From Colwellia sp. 20A7 (lineage in GTDB: Bacteria; Pseudomonadota; Gammaproteobacteria; Enterobacterales; Alteromonadaceae): a DNA stretch of 64,000 nucleotides. Made by a program: the position numbers and the translations under genes. Location: contig NZ_CP047130.1 in assembly GCF_009832865.1 (NCBI RefSeq), forward strand, positions 1,054,001 to 1,118,000, written 5' to 3'. Shown one piece after another: positions 35,724 through 46,291 of this stretch. The notes below the pieces were generated by a model. That model did no database searches. It saw only the letters and a program-made list of their open reading frames with translations, and was not told the origin of the DNA. Position 1 is the first letter of the stretch. Each line of letters starts with the position of its first letter.

Positions 35724-38354
35724 ATGTATAACAATAGCAAATTAGCTAAGTCGATTCGTCTAGCTATGATGTTTGGTGCTGCGGCAACTGCATCAATTTC
35801 AACTTCAGTATTTTCTGCAGAAGATGGCGCTGAAGAAGTAGAAAGAATTTCAGTAACAGGTTCTCGTATTAAACGTACCGACTTAGAAGGTTCAATTCCT
35901 GTTACTGTAATTGACCGTGCAGCAATTGATTTTTCAGGCCAAACTTCAGTATCTGATTTATTACGTAATACTAGTTTTAACTCTGCAGGTTCTTTCCGTC
36001 CTCAATCAGGTAGTTCTGCTCAAGGTACTTCATCGGTTAACTTACGTGGCCTAGGCTCTGAACGTTCATTAATCTTAGTAGATGGTCGTCGTTTACCTAA
36101 ATCTCCATCAACAGGTAACTCACAAGATTTAAACTCTATCCCTATGGCAGCGGTAGAGAGAATTGAAATATTATCTGATGGTGCTTCTGCGGTATATGGT
36201 TCTGATGCTATCGCTGGTGTTATTAACATTATCACTAGAAAAAACTTCACTGGTGCTGAATTACGTATAGGCGCTTCAGAAGTTAGCTTACCAAATGATG
36301 GTGGTGACCGCGAAGAAGGTTCTGCTGTATTTGGTGCTTCAACTGATAAAGCTTCTGTTATCGGTGGTGTTTCTTGGAACAGCCGTGACATTATTTTTGA
36401 AAATGCATATGACTGGGTTGAGCCAGGCGCGTCAAGTTTTGGTGCTAACTGGACAAGACCTGCGGGTTACCTTGGTGAAGGTGATAGCGGTGGATTAAGT
36501 TCAATTCTTTCTGCTTCAGAGTGTGATGGCTTACAAGATTTCTTCATGGCGGGCGACGATTTTTGTGCTTATAACTTCAACGCAACGAATGCTAATGAAG
36601 CATCAACAAGTAACACGTCAGGTTTCGTTAAAGCTGAGTATGAAATTAATGATGACTGGAAAATATTTTCACATACGTTAATCTCAAAAACTACTTCTTT
36701 TGGTCGTTATGCACCAACATTAAATGATGCCGGTGTTGGCGCATTTATGTCTGCTGATAGCCCAAATAACCCAACTAACCCAGATAGCCCATTTTATGAA
36801 GCATCTACTTCTGGTCAAGGTGCTCAAGAAGTTGGCTTTCGTCATCGTTTTGCTGCATTAGGTAACCGTGATAGTGAAGTTGATAACTGGTCAACTGACT
36901 TTTTAGTTGGTGTTGAAGGTACTATCGGTGATGCTTTTGTTGATTTTGGTGTACGTAAAAACAAAACTAAAACTTATGAAATTGGTCGTGGTTATTTAAT
37001 GGGCTCTAATGCTCGTGTTGCTATTGATAGCGGCGCATATATGATTAATGACCCATTCGGCACTCGTTTTACTACTGATGCAGAAAAAAGCGATTATGCT
37101 AATTTATTATCTGGTTTAAACGTAACTACATCACGTATTGGTACGTTTGATCAAGAAGAAGTTTTCGGTTCAATTGCATTTGATGTAATGGAAATGGATG
37201 GCGGTACATTGCAAGCTGTTGTTGGTGCTGAATACCGTAAAGAAGATTACTCTGATACTTATGATTCTTTGTCAGAAGCTGGTCAAGTTGGTGGTTCTGC
37301 TGGTAACAGTGCTGGTGGTGGTCGTGATCTTAAGAGTGCTTACTTTGAAGCATTATTCCCAGTAATGGAAGGTTTAGAGTTTACTGTAGCTGGTCGTTAC
37401 GATAACTACTCTGATTATGGTTCTGATTTCTCTCCTAAAGTTTCTGTAAAATATGATGTAACTGATGAACTAGTTCTACGTGCATCATATGGTGAAGGTT
37501 TCCGTGCTCCTACACTAGATATACTTACTGCTAAGCCTGCTCCTGATAACCCAAGTGTTTCAGATGATCCATCATGTCTTAACTTAGGTTTAGCTGAAGG
37601 TTGTGATGTTCAAGTTAGCGCTATCACTTTAGCGAATGCTGAAATGGGTTCTGAGTCATCTGAACAAATATCTTTAGGTTTAGCTTACCAACCTACAGAT
37701 TGGTTAAACTTCTCTGCTGATTACTATCAAATTGAAATCACAAACATGATCCGTTTCTTCGGTGCTGATACAATTCTTACTCGTGAACAAACAGGCGACC
37801 CTATTCCTACTGGTTTAGGTGTAACTCGTTTAGCTAACGGTGGTGTTGATTTAATTACTCAAGGTTATGCGAATGAAGGTAAATGGGAAATCAGTGGTCT
37901 TGATTTAAACCTAAATACTACATTTGATTTTGGTAATGCTGGTACTTTAAGACAAACATTACAGTTTAGTCATCAATTCGACAGTAAAATCGATGGTGGA
38001 CGTAATACTATTAAAGATACGGGTGAACCACAACAACGTGCTACTTTAAGTAACAGCTATTCATGGGAAAACTTAGATCTAACATGGAACATGAACATGA
38101 TTGGCTCTCAGTATGAAGATGTAACACAAATAGATGATGGTAGTGTTCAACGTACTGGTAATATTGCGACTTGGATCACACACGATCTTCAAGCAACTTA
38201 TAGCTTATCAACAGGTACTAAGATTTCTATTGGTATGCAAAATGCGTTTGAAAAAGAGCCTCAGTTAAGCAGCTTCGACGGTCGTAACTATAACTTTGAT
38301 CTTTATGATGCATACGGACGTATTACTTATGTTCGTTTATCTCAAACTTTCTAA
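35724..38354 (+). CDS. TonB-dependent receptor (intact)
   Basis: Outer-membrane receptor of 876 aa. The signal peptide covers about residues 1-31 (ending STSVFSA before EDGAEE), then a TonB-box-like VERISVTGSRIKR, a plug domain (SSVNLRGLGSERSLILVDGR, YGSDAIAGVINIITRK) and a long beta-barrel ending in VRLSQTF. Start ATG 35724 is chosen because GGGAG lies 5 bases upstream; a GTG at 35706 would place that site inside the gene. There is no STN domain. Its leader and signal peptide closely match those of the split receptor at 40387, but the mature parts differ widely. Similar receptors in marine Alteromonadales import glycans, peptides or metal complexes; the substrate is unknown. Confidence 0.92.
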   Translation: MYNNSKLAKSIRLAMMFGAAATASISTSVFSAEDGAEEVERISVTGSRIKRTDLEGSIPVTVIDRAAIDFSGQTSVSDLLRNTSFNSAGSFRPQSGSSAQGTSSVNLRGLGSERSLILVDGRRLPKSPSTGNSQDLNSIPMAAVERIEILSDGASAVYGSDAIAGVINIITRKNFTGAELRIGASEVSLPNDGGDREEGSAVFGASTDKASVIGGVSWNSRDIIFENAYDWVEPGASSFGANWTRPAGYLGEGDSGGLSSILSASECDGLQDFFMAGDDFCAYNFNATNANEASTSNTSGFVKAEYEINDDWKIFSHTLISKTTSFGRYAPTLNDAGVGAFMSADSPNNPTNPDSPFYEASTSGQGAQEVGFRHRFAALGNRDSEVDNWSTDFLVGVEGTIGDAFVDFGVRKNKTKTYEIGRGYLMGSNARVAIDSGAYMINDPFGTRFTTDAEKSDYANLLSGLNVTTSRIGTFDQEEVFGSIAFDVMEMDGGTLQAVVGAEYRKEDYSDTYDSLSEAGQVGGSAGNSAGGGRDLKSAYFEALFPVMEGLEFTVAGRYDNYSDYGSDFSPKVSVKYDVTDELVLRASYGEGFRAPTLDILTAKPAPDNPSVSDDPSCLNLGLAEGCDVQVSAITLANAEMGSESSEQISLGLAYQPTDWLNFSADYYQIEITNMIRFFGADTILTREQTGDPIPTGLGVTRLANGGVDLITQGYANEGKWEISGLDLNLNTTFDFGNAGTLRQTLQFSHQFDSKIDGGRNTIKDTGEPQQRATLSNSYSWENLDLTWNMNMIGSQYEDVTQIDDGSVQRTGNIATWITHDLQATYSLSTGTKISIGMQNAFEKEPQLSSFDGRNYNFDLYDAYGRITYVRLSQTF

Positions 38355-38401
38355 AGATAAGTTAGCATGAACTTTTAGTTAACTGAAAGTTGTACGAAAA
38401 T

Positions 38402-38434
38402 AAAGGTGGGTATTATACCCACCTTTTCTTTTTT
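38402..38434 (+). terminator. Intrinsic terminator after the first TonB receptor
   Basis: Arms AAAGGTGGGTA (38402-38412) and TACCCACCTTT (38416-38426), 3-base loop, followed by a T-rich run to 38434. Confidence 0.88.
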
Positions 38435-38448
38435 GATAGGTAGAGAAA

Positions 38449-39408
38449 ATGCAACATTGGAGTACTTATTGGTCCTCAACAAAGTCACTTAATAGTTTTG
38501 CAGAAGGAGAACACAAGCAAGGGTATGTTGGAGAAATAGCTGATTACTGGCATAAAAAATTTCAACGACTTCCTAGTTCAGCAAAAATATTAGATATAGC
38601 TACAGGGAACGGCGGTCTTGCTGTTTTAGCTAAAAAATTTAATCCTCGGTTTAATGTTTATGGCTCTGACGCAGCAGCTATTAACCCTCTTTCTAAATTT
38701 AAACCTTCAGATCCTGTTTATAATACCCTTAAAAGTATCAAGTTTTATGGTGGAATGCCGTCAGAGACGTTAGCTTTTAAAGACCAAGAGTTTGATGCTG
38801 TCATTAGTCAATTTGGTTTTGAGTATGCCGAACCAAGTGCTGCAATATTAGAAATAAACCGAATTCTAAAACCTAATGGAAGTTTTATTGCTTTAATTCA
38901 TCATGAGTCTTCATTTATTACCGACGATTGTAAAGTTGGTATTAATATCATTAATACATTATCAGTACAAAACGGCTTGTTAGATGGGTTACAAGATTTT
39001 GCAAACTTATGTGAAGCAATCAAAGATAAAAATAATCCAACATTAGATCAGCAAACTCAATTTCAGACAAAAAATAAGAATTTATTAAACTTATTTAAAG
39101 AGCTACAGAGTGCTTGTAATGACCAAGCGCAATTAGATTGGTTCAACTTACTAGCCAAAGAGTTAGTGCCTGTCATTATGAATTGGACGCATATGGATAG
39201 AGAAAACGTTGCGGCTATCGTAGCCAATACGCTATTTTTCAGACAACGCTTAGAAGATCAAGTTGAAGCTGCTTGGTCAACAGTTGATGTTGAGCAGATA
39301 CAAGGCACGACAAAGGATCATTTCAATTCGTTTCAAGTGACGTTGATTGAGCACGATTTAGGTAAGTTATGCTGGGCGATTCAAGTAACTAAAAATATAG
39401 ACACTTAA
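38449..39408 (+). CDS. SAM-dependent class I methyltransferase
   Basis: A 319 aa protein with a Rossmann-type methyltransferase core: motif I AKILDIATGNGGLAVLAK (about 43-60), an acidic residue in YGSDAAAIN, motif post-I QEFDAVISQFGFEYAEP and motif III ILKPNGSFIALIHHES. The C-terminal 150 residues are helical with no recognised motif. The pattern fits ubiE/Methyltransf_11-like enzymes. The substrate is unknown. It lies 95 bases after the receptor gene, behind its terminator, so it is probably transcribed separately. Confidence 0.8.
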   Translation: MQHWSTYWSSTKSLNSFAEGEHKQGYVGEIADYWHKKFQRLPSSAKILDIATGNGGLAVLAKKFNPRFNVYGSDAAAINPLSKFKPSDPVYNTLKSIKFYGGMPSETLAFKDQEFDAVISQFGFEYAEPSAAILEINRILKPNGSFIALIHHESSFITDDCKVGINIINTLSVQNGLLDGLQDFANLCEAIKDKNNPTLDQQTQFQTKNKNLLNLFKELQSACNDQAQLDWFNLLAKELVPVIMNWTHMDRENVAAIVANTLFFRQRLEDQVEAAWSTVDVEQIQGTTKDHFNSFQVTLIEHDLGKLCWAIQVTKNIDT

Positions 39409-39541
39409 GCTGTTTTTGTATTAAAGCTTTGATAAGAAACTATTTTTAATTAAATAGCTAGATGATAATTTTAAATATGTACTATCTAACTGTTATTTTT
39501 GAAAAAAGTAAATATGATGAAATTACTTTTATGGTTTGTAC

Positions 39542-39776
39542 TTTGACCCTGTACGTAATGGGAATTTTTTAGCAGCTAAACGTGTCCTGTAATAGAATTT
39601 GACTATTCCACGGTTTGATTATGATAAAGCAATAACTTCCCTTACCAATGAACTCCCAACATGGCCTGAGCCAACTCATGGCATTAGTGAACTGCGTCTT
39701 GCTATTCGCTATCAGCCCCCAGAAATCATTATTAAAGTATGCAGCTGATATGTACTTGTTATAACTGATTATCCAG
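39542..39776 (+). pseudogene. Decayed internal fragment of ycjX
   Basis: About 235 bases match the ycjX region 46475-46719 almost base for base, starting TTTGACCCTGTAC and ending GATTATCCAG. The copy lacks the P-loop part and the whole 3' part of the gene, carries in-frame stops (for example in CCTGTAATAG) and a deletion of about 10-13 bases near 39752. It is non-functional. Together with 46475 it forms a direct repeat flanking the split receptor. Confidence 0.9.
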
Positions 39777-40200
39777 CTGTTCTAATTATTTTTAAATGAT
39801 TATGAAACAGAGATAATTATAAAATTCAATTTGATCATAAAATTAATCAAATTGGTATTACTGTTAATGATTATTAAGAGTATCCAGTTAATCATGTATT
39901 TAATAAAAATAAAAACTTTACAGATACCGGTTTTTGTAACGATATGTTTACATCTTTTGGGGTTACATGTGTAATTGGTTTTTAACCATTATATTTGATA
40001 AATATAATATTATGACATTAAAAAGCAAGTACTTTAAGTTATTGTTATTAAGGTGTTTATTTACCCGTTATAGTTTTTACATTACAAAGCCCTTGATTTT
40101 TATAGAGTTATCTTTAAATTGATGATATTTTAAAGTATGTATTTTTTTGTTTTAAATCAATTGCTTATTTTTTATTTTGGTGTTAAATGAATTGTTACTG
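39777..40200. other. AT-rich stretch without genes
   Basis: Apart from the ycjX fragment and the leader that follows, 39409-40386 has no open frame of note. It is very AT-rich, with many poly-T and poly-A runs, like the region before the first receptor. Nothing else is recognised. Confidence 0.5.
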
Positions 40201-40386
40201 GATATGTCTAATTGTTAAATAATGTATCATTTTATTTAAAAGAGTGATGGTAGTCTGTATCAATCCCGTTTATTATCGTAAAGGACAGATCAGGTCTTAT
40301 GGCCCGTTCAAAAAAGTTTACGAGGCAAGATAGTCTCGAGACTACTAAATAACAAACCAATCACTAACGTGATAAAGGGAGTAAAT
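40201..40386 (+). promoter_or_regulatory. Promoter/leader region shared with the first TonB receptor (copy 2)
   Basis: The counterpart of 35528-35723. GATATGTCTAATTGTTAAA (40201-40219) and the leader from ATCCCGTTTA (40263) align to copy 1. The hairpin is GGTC-TTAT-GGCC (40293-40304). GGGAG precedes ATG 40387 by 5 bases, as in copy 1. Confidence 0.6.
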
Positions 40387-40560
40387 ATGTATAACAATAA
40401 CAAAGTAGCTAAGGCAATTCGTCTAGCTATGATGTTTGGTGCTGCGGCAACTGCATCAATTTCAACTTCGTGAGCTTACGGCAGCGTAGCGTGACATCAC
40501 GATTTTTTCAGGTACAGCTTGACCTAGGCGGTAAAGCCTAAATCATCGTGTTTGGTTTTT

Positions 40561-42156
40561 TTAGGTGATTGAATTTTTAGCGAGATAATTCCAGGGTAAA
40601 TAATCTTCAGGGGTCTTTTTTACCTGCTCTTTTTCTCGTTGTAAGGTGGTGAAGTAGTCAAAGACATTAATACCCGCCTCACTTGCCGTCGCGATGACCG
40701 AGGTAATGACATCCCCAATCGTTGCCCCCAGTAAGGTTTTGTGGAACATCGCGTTTTTTCTGTCTCTCACCACAATTTTGAGCATCGCTTCAATACGATT
40801 ATTGTCGATTTTTACTCCTTCAGTGCTGCAAAAGTAACTCAGTCCGACATAATGTTTGATAAAGTAGCGAATAGCTTTGCCTAGGCCACTGTTTTCTTCA
40901 ACGGTTTCATTGGCTAAATGCGTTTCTCCCCACAATTTTATGGCTTCCATATGGGCAGCGAATGTTGCTGATGTAAGCAAGCCTTGCAGTCGGGGTTAAC
41001 TTTTCTTCTTTCGTATGGTCATCATTGACCCATATTTCGCCATAACGTTTGAGGACATGCTCGACCTCAATTGGAAAGTGATTGATAACATCTACAAATT
41101 GTCGTCTTGCGTGGCTATTACACAGTGACGTTATCGCCTCACGTACCGTCGGCCGATTGCTCGCTAGCGCATCACTCATGATGAGTGGTTTGGTGCATGA
41201 TTGACTGCGCTTGTGCAAAATACTGTCAATGAATTCTCCCGCGTGCCCGATGTTAGTCTCAAATAAAACAATATGACGGTTATCAGCCAGCGTTGCGATA
41301 ACACCTGAGGTATAAACGCCCGTACGTGTGATGACTTTCTCACTGTTGCGTGCTTTCTTTATCACCGATTTCGCATCAAGAATACGGTTAGTTGTGTCAT
41401 CTAAATAGTAGTGTTTACCATCAGCCGCTAAATTGAAGAGCAATTGGTACACGGGATAAATAGCATTACAAACAAGCTCTACTTGGTCAAAAACCGTTGA
41501 CGCGGTGATTTTTACCCCAGTAATTTTTGAATACTGCTTTGACGATAAAAAGGCAGTCCAGCAAAGTATTTATAAATCGCCATTAAAGAACGTGCTGAAT
41601 AACCATATTTTTGAGTACTTAAGCCATCGGTTAAGACATCGTCCGGCAGTGGTGCGGTAAAATAAGCACCGCAGGTATTACAACGAAGACGCTCCATGAC
41701 ATGCTGCTCAGGTTTGAAAGGACTTTGTCCGGTGATACGTAGCAAGCTACCTGGCTCGGTTTTATAAACCTTACCGGTTAAGCACTCAACACAGGTATCG
41801 CCTTTATTTACGTCAACTAGTCCATGAACGATAATCGTGGGTTTAACCGGGGTGAAACCTTCACCATTATCGTTGCTACGCTTTTTATTTTTCTTGCCCG
41901 ATGACGCTTTAGTTTGCTTAAGCACCGAGCCTAGTTTTTCAGATGATTTTTCAATACCTAACAATTTTCGCAGTTTATGCACGGTAACATCATGATTCGC
42001 TAAGCGGGTTTGCGTGGTGGCTAAGGTCAATAACGCATCAAGTAATAACTGATAATCCTCTGGGCTTAAGGCCAGATTGTTTTCTTTGGCCTCGTTCACG
42101 CGCTCTATCAGCGCTTCAAGGGCTTTGCCATCAATGTCGGTAAAAGGTTTGCTCAC
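40561..42156 (-). pseudogene. tnpC: IS66 tnpC (copy 2), frameshifted beyond the GGGG-TAA site
   Basis: The transposase gene of the second copy. Its first part (41512-42156) and the GGGG-TAA junction (CCCC at 41515-41518 on the plus strand) are the same as in copy 1. The second part is broken again: compared with copy 1 one C is missing in TTAC(C)ATC and one T in CCAT(T)ATGG, so the frame ends at 40907 and reopens as 40561-40980. Even with frameshifting at GGGG this copy would not give full transposase, except for a short scrambled stretch if both deletions are bridged by a further shift. Either real decay or assembly error. Confidence 0.85.
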
Positions 42157-42252
42157 GGTACGTCCAGAGTTTTAGTGTTTGGTACAGGTTTATTTTGCAG
42201 GCATTATGATCCGATAAAAGTAAAAATCAAGTGTTTATCTCAATGATTTTAC

Positions 42253-42591
42253 TCAGTAAAGAGGATCCGTTTTTTCCCATAATGGATCGTTGTCACACAA
42301 TAGTTTTCGCAGTTTTTTCGCGATGATCTGTTCAATACTTTTGTTTGATGACGGCCAATTTTGAAACTTTCCTTTAGATAAACGCTTGGTCATGAGCCAA
42401 AAGCCAGTACCATCATACGATAATGCGCGCACCATGGTTTTATTGCGATTAATAAAGACAAACACAGTACCCGAACGTGGGTTGACCGATAATTTATAAC
42501 GGCATGTTGCGGCTAAACCATCAATGCCCTGGCGAAAATCAGCGGGTTCAATCGCGATTAATATGTGGGTGTCAGCGGTTAAATGGATCAT
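42253..42591 (-). CDS. tnpB: IS66 TnpB (Orf2) accessory protein (copy 2)
   Basis: A 112 aa protein identical to the TnpB of copy 1 and intact. It overlaps tnpA by 4 bases. Confidence 0.93.
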   Translation of the reverse strand: MIHLTADTHILIAIEPADFRQGIDGLAATCRYKLSVNPRSGTVFVFINRNKTMVRALSYDGTGFWLMTKRLSKGKFQNWPSSNKSIEQIIAKKLRKLLCDNDPLWEKTDPLY

Positions 42592-42959
42592 GATTTCATT
42601 GCCCCAATGAGCGAAATGATGATGTTAGTATCAATAACACCAGATAAAGACATTTCATTACCTTGGGCAAAGCGTAGTTCAACAGTAAAGGGCGGTTGTG
42701 TGAGTAATGGCGGTGGTGAAATAGGAAGGTGCACAAATAGCGGTGCTTTTTCAGCAGGTTCAAGCGTATTTCGCCATTGCTTGAGCTGGCCGCCACTGAT
42801 CCTTAATGCTGATGTTATTTTGCTAGAAGAATAGTGATTGAGTAATGCTACGGCTTGCTCACGCAATGCGATGGGCGTTGTGACTTGACGACCACTTCTG
42901 TTGCTACGCCAGTGCTCAAAAGCAGTAACGACCGTTGTTAATTGATCTTGGTTTGGCAT
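42588..42959 (-). CDS. tnpA: IS66 TnpA accessory protein (copy 2)
   Basis: A 123 aa protein identical to TnpA of copy 1 and intact. AGGA lies 7 bases before its ATG. Confidence 0.85.
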   Translation of the reverse strand: MPNQDQLTTVVTAFEHWRSNRSGRQVTTPIALREQAVALLNHYSSSKITSALRISGGQLKQWRNTLEPAEKAPLFVHLPISPPPLLTQPPFTVELRFAQGNEMSLSGVIDTNIIISLIGAMKS

Positions 42960-43038
42960 GATTGCATCCTAGTAATTTGGTTGCGATCATTAAAACAGAT
43001 CAAAAAGGGGAAGTTGAGCTAGGCTGCCGTAAGCTCAC

Positions 43039-43045
43039 CAACTTC
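43039..43045. repeat. Target-site duplication of IS66 copy 2 (right)
   Basis: CAACTTC, identical to 40463-40469 on the other side of the element. Removing one copy restores the receptor frame. Confidence 0.9.
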
Positions 43046-45897
43046 AGCCTTTTCAGTTGAAACTGAAGATGAAAAAATTGAAAAAGTAGAGCGTATTTCT
43101 GTGACTGGTTCTAGAATTAAACGAGCTGAATTATCTTCTCCATCTCCAACGTTAACTATTGAAGCTCAAGAGTTAGTAAGAATGGGTAATCCAGATCTTG
43201 GTAGTATGTTGGCTGAATTACCCGCACTCGGCGCAACAAGTACTATCATCGGTAATAATAATAGCAATGGAGACGCTGGTCTTAGCTCTGTAGATTTACG
43301 TCGTTTAGGTACCAAACGTACATTGGTACTTGTTAATGGTAAACGCCATGTTGCTGGCTCTCCTGGTTCTTCTCAAGTCGATCTATCAACAATCCCAGCA
43401 GCACTAATTGAACGTGTTGAAGTCATTACTGGTGGTGCTTCGGCTGTTTATGGCTCTGATGCTGTGTCAGGTGTTGTGAATGTAATATTAAAAAATGACT
43501 TTGAAGGTATAGAATTCAACCTTACGGGTGGTAACTCTACCGAAGGTGTTGGTAATGAGAACTACACATTTAGTGTACTAGGGGGAAGCGATGTAGCTGG
43601 AGGTCGTGGTAATATCACCTTTTTTGCTGGCATAGAAGATACTACTGAAGTAATGTCCGCTGCTGTTCGTCAATGGGATAATTGGGGTACAGTAATTAAC
43701 CCTGCAAATGAAGGCGAAGAAGACGGTGTTTTTGATAAATTCCGTAGACGTAATGTTGGCTCTGAAATGATTAATGAGTTTGGTGTATTAAACCCATTTG
43801 AAGATAGTCGACTTACTTTTGATGCTGATGGTAATAGAAACGACACATGTGCACGTGATTTGACTAACAGTTTCGCTTTTGGTCAGCTAGAGGAAGATTG
43901 TGGTGCAGGCGGTTTGTTCACTGAGCAATATGAAAACTATATCCCAGGCGTTCAGCGAACGACAGTAGGCTCTACTTTTAATTATGAAATTACAGAAAAT
44001 ATCCAATTTTTTAGTGATTTTAAATTTACAAGAGCTGAAGTTCAGCAGCAATTTCAACCTAGCTTTCGATTTGGTGGTGTTTATATCGATGTTGAAGATA
44101 ATGCATTCTTGAGTGACGATGTAAGAGCCGAGCTTGGCGGAACTGGTCAAGCTGAAATGTCTAAGTTCTTTGGTGAACTTGGTAACCGCTCAGCTAGAAA
44201 TACGCGTGATTTATTTCGTTTTGTAGGTGGAATTGAAGGTGCTTTCACAGTAGGTGAAACTGATTTAGATTATGAGTTATTTTATATATACGGTGAAACA
44301 AATAACGAACGTATAGGTGAGAATGACCTAATTCCTGGTAACTTAGAAGCAGGTATTGATTCAGTTATTGATCCAGAGACAGGCAATGCTGTATGTCGTA
44401 GTCAATTAGAAAGTGCACAGGGTGATGGTTATTCTGATCCTGCAACAGTCGATGCTGGTAGTTGTGTTGCATATAATCCATTTGGTTTTGCTCAAGCTTC
44501 TCCTGAAGCATTAGATTGGGTTTCAGCTGATGTCACTCGAACAGATCAAATAAAACAAGAAGTTATTGGTGGTAGTATATCTGGTGATACAGGTGCCTTT
44601 TTTGAATTGCCTGGTGGTGCCATTGGCTTTGCTACTGGTATAGAATACCGAACTGAGTCATCATCAACGGTTACAGATGAGTTAACTAAAAGTGGTGCTA
44701 CTACTAACGCCGCAACACCAGATGAATTTGGTGAATATGATGTTCTTGAAACTTTTATTGAAGTTAGCTTCCCAATTTTAAGTGATATGTTTTTAGCTCA
44801 AGAATTAACTATTGATGCTGCTTATCGCTCATCAGATTATTCGCATGCAGGTAATGTTGATGCATGGAAAGTTGGTATGATTTATGCCCCAATTGACGAT
44901 TTACGTTTCCGTGGTACATATGGCGTTGCTGTACGTGCACCAAATATCACTGAAGCTTATAGTCCATTATCACCGAGCTTTGCACGAGTGAGTGATCCAT
45001 GTGATGACGATAATATTCTTGACGATCCAGACCGCGTTGCTAACTGTGCTGCATTAGGTATTCCTGCAGGATTTCAGGCAAACGATAATGTGAGTGTGGA
45101 TACACTTTCGGGTGGTAATGATAATTTAACACCGGAAGAGTCTACTTCATTGACTGTAGGTACAGTATGGACACCTAGTTACTTAGAAAACTTTTCTGTG
45201 ACATTAGATTTCTATGATATTGAAATTGAAGATGCAATTATTGAAGTCGCTGCACAAGATATTGCTGATAACTGTGTAGATGCTACAGGTAGTCCTGATG
45301 CTGCTTATTGTTCTGCAATTGATCGTAATGAATCAAATGATATTAGTTTAGTTCGTTCAGGTTTCTTAAATGCTTCAGCATACAATACTTCTGGTATTGA
45401 TGTAGATATGAGATATCAGTTTGGTTTAGATAGCTTTGAATTACCAGGTGAAGTGAAGCTTAGATTATTCGTAAATAAACTTCTTGAGTTAGAGCGTTTT
45501 GAGTTCCAAGATCGCCCTGATGAAATTAATGATGAAAAAGGTGAAGTAGGAGATCCTGAATGGCAAATGAGTATGTCAGCTACTTATATTTTAGATGATC
45601 TTTCTGTTACTTGGCAATCACGTTACATTGATCGTGTTGTAGATTATGATGTATCAGTTGGTGGAGGATCACCTGAAGATTTAGAGTATGGTTATGTTTC
45701 TTCAGTTACCACTCATGATGTATCATTTAACTATATTGTTAATGATCATTTAAAAGTTAATGGTGGCATTCGGAACGTTCTTGATAAATTACCGCAAGGT
45801 TGGACTAACAATGCGTTATATGACCTAGTTGGTCGTCGTGCATATGCAGGTATAACAGTTAACTTTTAATCTTATTTTATAGTTAGTTTAGTTACCT

Positions 45898-45926
45898 AAA
45901 AGCCTAATTTTTAATTAGGCTTTTTT
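45898..45926 (+). terminator. Intrinsic terminator after the split receptor
   Basis: Arms AAAAGCCTAATT (45898-45909) and AATTAGGCTTTT (45913-45924), 3-base loop, followed by further Ts. The following 45930-46290 has no gene; it should contain the ycjX promoter. Confidence 0.88.
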
Positions 45927-46291
45927 ATATTATTTATTCCCTAAAACACCGAAAGTTAAAAAGCCCACCCAGTAAATATAATATGTTGAATGAGAGTTTG
46001 AAGATTAGCGTATATATAGCTTATTGCTCATTGAAGTCTTTAATGTTGTGGGTTTTTATCCGAAAGCGAGCCCTAGAAAAAGTAGCAGTAAAGGAAAAAC
46101 CTTTCAATGACAAAATTCTTAAGTACGCTTAACTTACACTAATCAAAGACATAATATTGAAATGAGCAGGTCAGTGCATTATAAAAAACCTGTAACGTAC
46201 TTTAGAACGAGATAATTATTCATATTTTATATAGTAGCTATACATGAGCAGGTAGAGTTCTGCTATATTATCATTTCTTAGAGCTAACTTA

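Larger units (their letters stand above)
40470..43038 (-). mobile_element. IS66-family insertion sequence, copy 2 (2569 bp, inverted)
   Basis: The same element as copy 1, in the opposite orientation. The ends read GTGAGCTTACGGCAGC inward. The target duplication is CAACTTC (40463-40469 and 43039-43045), 7 bp perfect or 8 bp with one mismatch. Two single-base deletions relative to copy 1 lie in tnpC (near 40953 and 40975), which explains the 2-bp shorter length. Confidence 0.95.
40387..45869 (+). pseudogene. TonB-dependent receptor, split by IS66 in its signal peptide
   Basis: The start ATG 40387 and 83 coding bases encode the signal peptide MYNNNKVAKAIRLAMMFGAA and following residues. An IS66 element (40470-43038) then interrupts, and the frame resumes at 43046. 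Joining 40387-40469 to 43046-45869 gives one frame of 969 codons: signal peptide, TonB-box-like VERISVTGSRIKR, plug (VDLRRLGTKRTLVLVNGKR, YGSDAVSGVVNVILKN) and barrel ending in GITVNF. Without its signal peptide the downstream part should not reach the outer membrane. It resembles the receptor at 35724 only in leader, signal peptide and general family. The cysteine-containing loops suggest disulfides in external loops. The substrate is unknown. Confidence 0.93.

Noticed and set aside
36020..36391. 123-aa open frame antisense to the first TonB receptor
   Set aside because: It mirrors conserved plug-domain codons of a clear receptor gene and has no supporting features.
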